Of a stretch of 64,000 nucleotides of DNA, positions 35,130 to 41,760 are shown one piece after another. The translations under genes and the position numbers were made by a program. Numbering within the stretch: position 1 is the stretch's first letter; every line of letters starts with the position of its first letter. The notes beneath the pieces were generated by a model. It was not told the origin of the DNA. It was given only the letters and a program-made list of their open reading frames with translations, and ran no database searches. Source of the stretch: Pedobacter panaciterrae (lineage in GTDB: Bacteria; Bacteroidota; Bacteroidia; Sphingobacteriales; Sphingobacteriaceae); NCBI RefSeq assembly GCF_013204795.1, contig NZ_JABMKW010000018.1, positions 62,001 to 126,000 of the forward strand, written 5' to 3'.

Positions 35130-36308
35130 TTAAAACAATCTTTCTACTCTTGATCCCAGCATTATTATCCCGCTTATCTCTTCAAAATCAACAAGGTTTA
35201 TGCCCGGCCTTTTTCCCGGCTCCAGACTACCGTAACGCTGTTCAACCCCTAAAAACTCAGCCCCGTTAATGGTGCCCCATTTTAAAAGATCATCAAAGTC
35301 AATTCCAAAATTGATTTGCAGGGTCTGCATCTCTGCAAATATGCTCAGCCTGTTGTTACTGGCTAAACTATCTGTGCCCAGCGTAATTTTAACCCCGGCA
35401 GTCCTCAGGATATCTACATCCGGGAGTCTGTTTTCTATATATAAATTCGCATTCGGGCAAAGGCACCAATATAAATTAGGATGATATGCTTCTGCAAATT
35501 CAACATCTGCTTTTGAGGTAAAAGTATTATGTACCAACAGTGTTTTCTGTTTACCAGATAACAGTGGTAAAAATGTTTGTAAAGATGTTTTACCAGAGGC
35601 TTCATAAAAGTCAATATCCAGACCCAAAACTTTATACAATTCCAAAAATCCCCCTTCTTTGCGCTCAAAAAATAGGTTTTCATCTTCCGTTTCCTGATTA
35701 TGAATACTGAGCAGCTCACTACTGGTTTCACCATTACTACGCAGCTCTTTAAATAACTCAGCCGAAACTGAATATGGGGCATGCGGAACAATTGAGACCT
35801 TAAGGGGATCAAACTTCTCCTTAAATTCAAGCGCACGATTTATAGATTCTTTTGCCGTTAAGGGATTAAAACCCATAACTTCCAGGAAAGTATGGTAATA
35901 AATAGGGCTTCCAAGCTTGGTTCCCCTTGAAATGATCTGATTCGAAATATCACCAACAGCAACTATTCCATTCTCAAACATTTCCCTGTCCGCTCTCAGC
36001 ATGGCCAGATCCAGCGCATCTTCATCAGATGTCCTCAATTTCATTATGGCTTGGACAAAACCCAATAACCCGGTACGTGTTTCTATCTGGCCTTTTAGAT
36101 GCGACAATTCCAAATGGCAATGTGTATTCACAAATCCCGGCACCAATAAGCCCTCATAATGGGTTATGTCCTTTATTTTCTCTTTTCCGGCTTCCTCAGG
36201 CGTTAAAACACTGGTTATTGTACCATCAATTTCAACTCCTATCACCCCATTTTTTATTGGGGGGCTAACCACAGGAAATACGTAAGACGCAGATATATAA
36301 GAAATCAT
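35130..36308 (-). CDS. Amidohydrolase-superfamily deaminase/hydrolase (ATZ/TRZ-like)
   Basis: Metal-dependent hydrolase with the TRZ/ATZ layout, 392 residues. Visible ligands: H-x-H in FVNTHCHLELSH, His in VPHAPYSVS, a further His in LLSIHNQETEDE and Asp in LGTDSLASNN. The closing beta-sandwich returns with RYGSLEPGKRPGINLVD. Members deaminate purines or related rings; one subgroup acts on aminofutalosine in menaquinone synthesis, but nothing nearby supports that here, so the substrate is left open. Most upstream gene of the long minus-strand cluster, divergent from the WYL regulator. Confidence 0.85.
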   Translation of the reverse strand: MISYISASYVFPVVSPPIKNGVIGVEIDGTITSVLTPEEAGKEKIKDITHYEGLLVPGFVNTHCHLELSHLKGQIETRTGLLGFVQAIMKLRTSDEDALDLAMLRADREMFENGIVAVGDISNQIISRGTKLGSPIYYHTFLEVMGFNPLTAKESINRALEFKEKFDPLKVSIVPHAPYSVSAELFKELRSNGETSSELLSIHNQETEDENLFFERKEGGFLELYKVLGLDIDFYEASGKTSLQTFLPLLSGKQKTLLVHNTFTSKADVEFAEAYHPNLYWCLCPNANLYIENRLPDVDILRTAGVKITLGTDSLASNNRLSIFAEMQTLQINFGIDFDDLLKWGTINGAEFLGVEQRYGSLEPGKRPGINLVDFEEISGIIMLGSRVERLF

Positions 36309-36403
36309 AACTACAAAGAACGGATAATAAGCGCAGAAATCTATAAATTAGTACCCGCTAAAGCTATTTTATATCAATTTGCAAAACATCAACAAGCCTA
36401 TAA

Positions 36404-37093
36404 ATGAATCGGATAGACAGACTTTTTGGAATACTTGTCCTACTTCAGACAAAAAAATATGTTACAGCCGACAAAATTTCGGATCAATTTGAGATCAGCA
36501 TCCGTACCGTTTATCGCGACATTAAAGCACTTACTGAACAGGGAATTCCAATTAGCTTCGAGCAGCCAAAAGGCTACTTCATTGTCCAGGGATACTTTCT
36601 CCCACCCGTATCGTTTAATTCTGAAGAAGCCAATGCTTTATTAATTATGGAACGTCTGGTTTCCGGCTTCACCGATCAATCTATTCTTAAACATTATACC
36701 ACTGCCTTAAATAAGGTCAAAGCGGTATTGCGCAGCAATCAGAAAGAGAAACTGGAACTGCTGAACAACAACATGATACTGCAACTGCCCGATTCAATAA
36801 AAAATGAATTTGAATACCTTTCGGCCTTACAAAACGCCATTTCCTCGCAGTGCATCATAGAAATTGCATATACAAACAACAAAGTGCAAACCACTAAAAG
36901 GGAGCTGGAACCAATTGGACTCATATTTTATGCATTCAGCTGGCATTTAATCGCATGGTGCCACCTCCGCTGCGAATACCGTGATTTCAAGGTATCCCGA
37001 ATTGAGTCCGTAAAAAATTTAGAAATCCCATTCCGAAAAACCGAGCACATGCAATTAAGTGAGTATATGAAGCTCCTTCCAGTCAATTATTAA
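36404..37093 (+). CDS. YafY-type HTH/WYL transcriptional regulator
   Basis: DNA-binding regulator, 229 residues. Residues 1-60 form an HTH_11 domain (RLFGILVLLQTKKYVTADKISDQFEISIRTVYRDIKAL). The C-terminal half has a WYL-type ligand-sensing domain (IEIAYTNNKVQTTKRELEPIGLIFYAFSWHLIAWCHLR), in which the W-Y-L triplet is replaced by HLI. Followed by a DinB-family gene 85 bp away, a pairing common in this group, suggesting the regulator controls that gene. Divergent from the amidohydrolase gene. Confidence 0.87.
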   Translation: MNRIDRLFGILVLLQTKKYVTADKISDQFEISIRTVYRDIKALTEQGIPISFEQPKGYFIVQGYFLPPVSFNSEEANALLIMERLVSGFTDQSILKHYTTALNKVKAVLRSNQKEKLELLNNNMILQLPDSIKNEFEYLSALQNAISSQCIIEIAYTNNKVQTTKRELEPIGLIFYAFSWHLIAWCHLRCEYRDFKVSRIESVKNLEIPFRKTEHMQLSEYMKLLPVNY

Positions 37094-37178
37094 AATAAAT
37101 TTTCTTTCTCAAAACAGACTGCCATAGGGTTGTCAGTTGCTCTCATTTACTTTGTTCTACAAAACAAAAAACAAAGTT

Positions 37179-37676
37179 ATGAGCAGAATTAAAATGTATT
37201 TAAAGGAACTGGAACAAGAGGCTTTAACCACGCGCAAAATGTTGCAAAGAGTGCCAACTGATAAGTTTGAATGGCAGCCACATGAAAAAAGCATGACCAT
37301 TAAGCGACTGGCCACTCACATTGCGGAACTGCCAACCTGGATTACAATGGCCATCAAAACCGACGAGCTTGACTTCGCCGATAACCCTTATCAACCTGCT
37401 GATGTAAATACTACTGAAGAATTACTGGCTTATTTTGAAAGTTCACTGGCCGATGGCAGATCTGAGCTTAAAGAAGAAAACGAAAGTCTTTTAGATAAGG
37501 ACTGGACCTTAAGAAATGGACAACAGATTTATAGTGTTGAACCTAAAGCAGATGTAATCCGAATGAGTATTAATCAAATTATCCACCATAGGGCTCAACT
37601 AGGGGTGTTTTTAAGGCTTCTTAACATCCCAATTCCAGGAAGTTTTGGTCCCAGTGCTGATGAAATGGATTTTTAA
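37179..37676 (+). CDS. DinB-family (DinB_2) protein
   Basis: Four-helix-bundle protein of 165 residues. The ATG at 37179 (MSRIKMYLKELEQE) is preferred over an upstream TTG-type frame extension because it fits family starts. The metal-binding histidines typical of DinB/YfiT proteins are visible: His in KRLATHIAELPTWI and the pair in INQIIHHRAQLGVFLR. DinB-like proteins include thiol transferases; the substrate is unknown. It probably forms a unit with the WYL regulator upstream and is closed by a terminator. Confidence 0.85.
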   Translation: MSRIKMYLKELEQEALTTRKMLQRVPTDKFEWQPHEKSMTIKRLATHIAELPTWITMAIKTDELDFADNPYQPADVNTTEELLAYFESSLADGRSELKEENESLLDKDWTLRNGQQIYSVEPKADVIRMSINQIIHHRAQLGVFLRLLNIPIPGSFGPSADEMDF

Positions 37677-37701
37677 AATGATTTGCTTTATTTTAAAATG
37701 G

Positions 37702-37735
37702 GGTCATTTTGTTATCAGAATGACCATGCTTTTCT
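37702..37735 (+). terminator. Terminator after the DinB-family gene
   Basis: GGTCATTTTG (37702-37711) pairs with CAGAATGACC (37716-37725) with one G-U pair and a 4-nt loop, followed by ATGCTTTTCTT. It lies 26 bp after the stop. Confidence 0.72.
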
Positions 37736-37780
37736 TCCTAAAATAAGTTGCTTAAAAATATTTTGATAGCATATTTGGTT

Positions 37781-37817
37781 ATAAATTGATTCCTTTGTAA
37801 AAAAGAAATCAATTTAT
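37781..37817. promoter_or_regulatory. 11-bp inverted repeat upstream of rluF
   Basis: ATAAATTGATT (37781-37791) and AATCAATTTAT (37807-37817) are perfect inverted arms with a 15-nt spacer. TTCCTTTG (37790-37797), one mismatch from a -7 box, lies between them. The ATG follows 13 bp later. It could be an operator around the promoter or a leader hairpin. Confidence 0.5.
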
Positions 37818-37830
37818 AACTCCAATATCC

Positions 37831-38877
37831 ATGTCTGATTCTAGCATCCGATTAAATAAATACATTAGTGAAAGCGGTTTATGCTCCCGTAGAGCGGCCG
37901 ACAGATATATTGAGCAAGGCAATGTATTTATCAACAGCAAACGGGCTAAGGTTGGCGACAAGGTCATCTTTGGAGACATTGTTACGGTTAACGGACAGAC
38001 TATTGAACCTAAAGAGGTCGAGAACTCTGTTCTTATTGCTTACAACAAACCTGTTGGCATTACCAGTACTACTGAGGCTGGTGTGAAAAGCAATATTGTT
38101 GACCATGTAAATCATAGTGAAAGGGTATTCCCGATCGGGCGTCTGGATAAAGACTCTCAGGGCTTAATCTTCCTTACCAATAACGGCGACCTGGTAAACA
38201 AAATACTCAGAGCAGGTAACAATCACGAAAAAGAATACATAGTTACTGTAAATAAACCTATTACTGAATCATTTTTAACCGGCATGGCCAAAGGTGTACC
38301 GGTATTGGGCGTAATGACCAAAAAATGTAAAGTAACTCAGGAAAGTCCTTTTGTATTTAAGATCATACTGATTCAAGGGCTAAACCGACAAATCAGACGG
38401 ATGTGCGAGCATTTTGGTTTTGAAGTAACCAAGCTGGAACGTGTTAGGATCATGAACATCAGTATAAAAGGCATTCCTGTTGGCGAATGGCGCGAGCTCA
38501 CCCCAGCAGAGCAGACTGAGATATTTAACATGGTTGCAAAATCAAGTTCCGAAAGTGCCGCTCCTAAAAGAGTAAATAAAAAACCTAAAGCCAGGGCAGA
38601 AGAAGATTTATCCGAAAATGTAACTCCAAGAAAATCTTCAGGCAAACCTGGAGGCCCTAAAAAACCTAATAGCAAGGCATCGTCAGGTACGGTAAGCAGA
38701 GCAGATCGTCACGCTGGTGGCAAAGGTAAATCAGCACCAAAATCTGCCGGAGGTTTCAAATCCGCTGCTTCAAGTACTGACTGGAACAAAAACAACGGAC
38801 CAAGCAAAAGACCGGTAAGACCAACAAAAGGCAGATCCGGTGCCCCGGCTGCAAAAACCAGAAGTCCCAAACGCTAA
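37831..38877 (+). CDS. rluF: RluF-type 23S rRNA pseudouridine synthase with basic C-terminal tail
   Basis: Isomerises a uridine in 23S rRNA (position 2604 in E. coli RluF). The S4 domain is at residues 1-60 (IRLNKYISESGLCSRRAADRYI). The catalytic domain follows with the Asp-bearing motif FPIGRLDKDSQGLIFLTNNGD and QGLNRQIRRMCEHFGFEV. GITST near residue 76 suits RluF better than RluB. From about residue 245 a 100-residue Lys/Arg/Gly/Ser/Pro-rich tail follows, probably disordered and RNA-binding. 348 residues, longer than the E. coli enzyme because of this tail. Confidence 0.88.
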   Translation: MSDSSIRLNKYISESGLCSRRAADRYIEQGNVFINSKRAKVGDKVIFGDIVTVNGQTIEPKEVENSVLIAYNKPVGITSTTEAGVKSNIVDHVNHSERVFPIGRLDKDSQGLIFLTNNGDLVNKILRAGNNHEKEYIVTVNKPITESFLTGMAKGVPVLGVMTKKCKVTQESPFVFKIILIQGLNRQIRRMCEHFGFEVTKLERVRIMNISIKGIPVGEWRELTPAEQTEIFNMVAKSSSESAAPKRVNKKPKARAEEDLSENVTPRKSSGKPGGPKKPNSKASSGTVSRADRHAGGKGKSAPKSAGGFKSAASSTDWNKNNGPSKRPVRPTKGRSGAPAAKTRSPKR

Positions 38878-38947
38878 TAGTTGGTGGCTTCAGCTACCCT
38901 CCGCGTTGAAATGAATTATCAATGACGGGGAAAGAATATTTTTTAGG

Positions 38948-38955
38948 TAGCTTTG
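38948..38955 (+). promoter_or_regulatory. rlmN: -7 box immediately before rlmN
   Basis: TAGCTTTG is a perfect TAnnTTTG match ending 7 bp before the rlmN ATG, so transcription from it would leave almost no leader. No TTTG at the 19-bp spacing was found. Confidence 0.5.
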
Positions 38956-38962
38956 CAACCAA

Positions 38963-40012
38963 ATGCTTACTACAAAGAAAACTGATATACGTTCATTAGA
39001 CCTGGCGCAGCTGCAACAGCACTTTACCGCCATGAAAGAACCTTCTTACAGGGCCAAACAGGTTTACCAATGGCTTTGGGAAAAATCAGCACGCACATTT
39101 GCAGAGATGAGTAATCTTTCCAAAGAGCTTAGAATTAAGCTTGATGAAAATTATGCCATCAACGTAGTGGAGGTTAACAACTCTCAATTCAGTAATGACC
39201 ATACCATCAAAAATACATTCAGGCTATATGACGGCAACATTGTAGAAGGTGTTTTAATTCCAATGGACGACCGCATGACCGCTTGTGTAAGCTCTCAGGT
39301 TGGCTGCAGCTTAACCTGTAAATTCTGTGCAACAGGCTATATGGATCGTAAACGTAACCTCAATGCTGATGAGATTTATGACCAGGTAGTATTAATTGAC
39401 CAGCAGGCTAAGCAAAATTACAATGCCCCATTGACAAATATCGTTTACATGGGTATGGGTGAGCCCCTGCTTAATTATGCCAATGTATTAAAGTCGATAG
39501 AGCGGATCACCGCTCCCGATGGCTTAAATATGTCGTACAAGCGAATCACCGTGTCTACAGCAGGCATCTCTAAAATGATAAAAAAATTGGGTGATGATGG
39601 CGTTAAATTCAATCTTGCCCTGTCATTACATGCTGCCAATGATAAAAAGCGCAATGAGATTATGCCTATCAATGAGCACAATACCCTAAAAGCGCTTGAA
39701 GAAGCATTAAAATACTATTATTCCAAAACCAAAAACGCAGTAACCTACGAATACATTGTGTTTAATCACTTCAATGATGAAATTGAAGATGCCATGGAAC
39801 TTGCAAAGTTCTGCAAACATGTTCCCTGCAAGGTTAACCTGATTGAATATAATCCGATTCAGTTTGCTGATTTTGTGAATGCTGAAGGCGATAAAATCGA
39901 TGCGTTCTCTAATTACCTGAAAAGCCAGGGCATCACCACAAATATCCGACGCAGCCGCGGTAAAGATATTGATGCGGCTTGTGGTCAGCTCGCCGTAAAA
40001 CAGCAAAATTAA
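38963..40012 (+). CDS. rlmN: 23S rRNA/tRNA adenine-C2 methyltransferase RlmN
   Basis: Radical SAM enzyme that methylates A2503 of 23S rRNA and A37 of some tRNAs. The 349 residues include the CxxxCxxC cluster motif at Cys115, Cys119 and Cys122 (CSLTCKFC) and the methyl-carrying C-terminal cysteine, about Cys340, in DAACGQL. GMGEPLLNY and SLHAANDKKRNEIMP are typical. Sequence features fit RlmN, and I see no reason to call Cfr. It lies 85 bp after rluF, another 23S modifying enzyme. Confidence 0.95.
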   Translation: MLTTKKTDIRSLDLAQLQQHFTAMKEPSYRAKQVYQWLWEKSARTFAEMSNLSKELRIKLDENYAINVVEVNNSQFSNDHTIKNTFRLYDGNIVEGVLIPMDDRMTACVSSQVGCSLTCKFCATGYMDRKRNLNADEIYDQVVLIDQQAKQNYNAPLTNIVYMGMGEPLLNYANVLKSIERITAPDGLNMSYKRITVSTAGISKMIKKLGDDGVKFNLALSLHAANDKKRNEIMPINEHNTLKALEEALKYYYSKTKNAVTYEYIVFNHFNDEIEDAMELAKFCKHVPCKVNLIEYNPIQFADFVNAEGDKIDAFSNYLKSQGITTNIRRSRGKDIDAACGQLAVKQQN

Positions 40013-40102
40013 TCATCAGGTCCAGCCACTTAAATCCTAAAAAGGGAAAAACTAGCGAATGAACTTAATTAAACATCGCTGTCTTTGCATAATAAATTTA
40101 TC

Positions 40103-40110
40103 TAAGTTTG
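40103..40110 (+). promoter_or_regulatory. -7 box 4 bp before the beta-helix lipoprotein gene
   Basis: TAAGTTTG ends 4 bp before the ATG at 40115, with TTTG at 40084-40087 (15-bp spacer). The 14-mer TTTATCTAAGTTTG is shared with the lutB upstream region. A transcript starting here would be leaderless or nearly so. Confidence 0.5.
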
Positions 40111-40114
40111 TTAA

Positions 40115-41491
40115 ATGCGTTTGTCTCATCTGTTTTTTGCGTTCCTTTTCCTGGCATTTACGGCCTGCCGTAAATCCGAAGGAATAACTACGGATGCTAA
40201 AGCAAAGCTCTCTTTTTCTACCGACACCCTCCTCTTCGATACGGTATTTACCGCTGCAGGATCTACCAATAAACGGATTAGGGTTTATAACCCAAATGTA
40301 AAAACGGTTAACATCAGTGAAATCAAACTCGGTGGTGGTGCCGGCTCTAATTTTAGCCTCATCATAAACGGACAATCTGTTAACCAGAAATCCAACCTTC
40401 AAATTGACGGTAAAGATTCTATCAGTATCTACGTAAAGGCTACCATTGATGCAAACAACCAAACAGAACCATTTATTGCGCAGGATTCCATTGTGTTCAA
40501 TACAAATGGGAACCGGCAATCTGTTGCACTTATAGCTTACGGACAAAATGCCGTTTTTTTAAACAACCAAACCATCACGTCAAACACCACTTGGAATAGT
40601 GCGCTGCCTTATATCATCTACAAATCTGTAACGGTTGCCCCACAAACTACACTAACAATCCTCCCCGGCACCAAAGTGCTTTTTCATGAAAATTCAGGAA
40701 TGAATATTAAAGGAAAACTGTTAGCGACCGGCACAGCCACCAATCCCGTTTTATTTTCGGGAGACCGAATGGAAGGCATGTATGCCGAGGAACCCGGACA
40801 ATGGAATGGTATCCATTTTTATAGCAGCAGTTCCAATTCAAAACTCCATTACACCCAGATCAAAAATGCAGTAATAGGCGTCACTGTCGATTCTCTTTCC
40901 ACAAATAACATACCCAAACTAGTGCTTACCAATAGCATCATAAAGAACATGACCATTGCCGGTCTTGCAGGCTACAATGCTGAATTGGATGCATTTAACA
41001 ATCTGTTTTACAATGCCGGTCAATATCTTTTGTATGGTGTTTCCGGAGGAAGATATAACCTCAAACAAAATACATTTGCCGGCTACAATACAAAGTTATC
41101 GCGCAGAACACCATGTCTGTATTTCTCTGATGCAGGGAGCGGCTATCCCTCAAAAAATTTAAAAATCCTGCTGGTCAATAATATCATTTGGGGAAGCTTA
41201 ACTGAAGAGTTTCTTGTTGATAAAAAAAGCACTGCAGCTATCGAAACGGAACTGAGCAACAACGCGATTAAAACGATGCTAAAAACCTATGAGGGCAGTT
41301 TTAATCTGTTAAATATTGATCCCGGTTTTATAGATCCCATCAAATACAATTTTCTGCTTCAGAACAATAGCGCTGTATTAAATAAAGGCCGCGATTTAAG
41401 TGCCGACCCTGCTTTTAATCTTTTCTTAAACAAAGACCTTAATAACCGGCCCAGAACATTCCCTTCAGAACTCGAGGTGCTACCAGCATAA
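40115..41491 (+). CDS. Lipoprotein with right-handed beta-helix region
   Basis: 458-residue lipoprotein with lipobox FTAC after a short signal peptide. Residues 30-145 look like an immunoglobulin-like N-terminal domain (DTLLFDTVFTAAGSTNKRIRVYNPN). Residues about 160-450 form repeating short strands with Asn turns (LTILPGTKVLFHEN, LHYTQIKNAVIGVTVD, YNLKQNTFAGYN), a pattern typical of parallel beta-helix repeats. Such proteins often bind or cleave polysaccharides, but no catalytic signature is evident. Followed by two terminator-like hairpins. Confidence 0.75.
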   Translation: MRLSHLFFAFLFLAFTACRKSEGITTDAKAKLSFSTDTLLFDTVFTAAGSTNKRIRVYNPNVKTVNISEIKLGGGAGSNFSLIINGQSVNQKSNLQIDGKDSISIYVKATIDANNQTEPFIAQDSIVFNTNGNRQSVALIAYGQNAVFLNNQTITSNTTWNSALPYIIYKSVTVAPQTTLTILPGTKVLFHENSGMNIKGKLLATGTATNPVLFSGDRMEGMYAEEPGQWNGIHFYSSSSNSKLHYTQIKNAVIGVTVDSLSTNNIPKLVLTNSIIKNMTIAGLAGYNAELDAFNNLFYNAGQYLLYGVSGGRYNLKQNTFAGYNTKLSRRTPCLYFSDAGSGYPSKNLKILLVNNIIWGSLTEEFLVDKKSTAAIETELSNNAIKTMLKTYEGSFNLLNIDPGFIDPIKYNFLLQNNSAVLNKGRDLSADPAFNLFLNKDLNNRPRTFPSELEVLPA

Positions 41492-41566
41492 TTAAAAAAA
41501 AAACATCAATTATAACAATTTCAAGATAAGGTCGTTTATGTTAATGAGAGCGTTAATTTAGATGGT

Positions 41567-41610
41567 AAGGGTCGGTATTCTTAATAGAAATACCGGCCCT
41601 TTACTTTTTT
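41567..41610 (+). terminator. Terminator after the beta-helix lipoprotein gene (element copy 1)
   Basis: AGGGTCGGTATT (41568-41579) pairs with AATACCGGCCCT (41589-41600) with one G-U pair, followed by TTACTTTTTT. The stretch GAGAGCGTTAATTTA lies just upstream at 41546-41560 and recurs in copy 2. It probably ends transcription of the lipoprotein gene 76 bp after its stop. Confidence 0.8.
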
Positions 41611-41641
41611 CACTTTTTATTGTCAAATAAGTCTTTTATTT

Positions 41642-41672
41642 TTTGGCAATTAAGAAATAATTCGTTCCTTTG
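41642..41672 (+). promoter_or_regulatory. Promoter-like TTTG-19-TTCCTTTG ahead of hairpin copy 2
   Basis: TTTG at 41642-41645 and TTCCTTTG at 41665-41672 are separated by exactly 19 bp, the classical Bacteroidota -33/-7 spacing; the -7 box has one mismatch to TAnnTTTG. No protein gene follows on this strand, only a hairpin with a T-rich end. Confidence 0.55.
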
Positions 41673-41676
41673 TTAC

Positions 41677-41738
41677 GAGAGCGTTAATTTAAGGGTCGAT
41701 AATTCCATGCAAATGGACTATCGGCCCTTTATCTTTTA
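41677..41738 (+). ncRNA. Candidate small RNA of about 60 nt
   Basis: From the promoter above, the transcript would start near GAGAGCGTTAATTTA (41677-41691) and end in a long hairpin. AAGGGTCGATA (41691-41701) pairs with TATCGGCCCTT (41719-41729) with one G-U, and an inner TCCAT/ATGGA pair closes on GCAA. TTATCTTTT follows. Between a plus-strand terminator and the 3' end of the minus-strand kinase gene there is no coding capacity. It shares its 5' segment and stem sequence with element copy 1, 131 bp upstream. Expression is not shown; it could instead be a spare terminator. Confidence 0.45.
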
Positions 41739-41760
41739 CAGCAAATCCAATTCAATTTTA

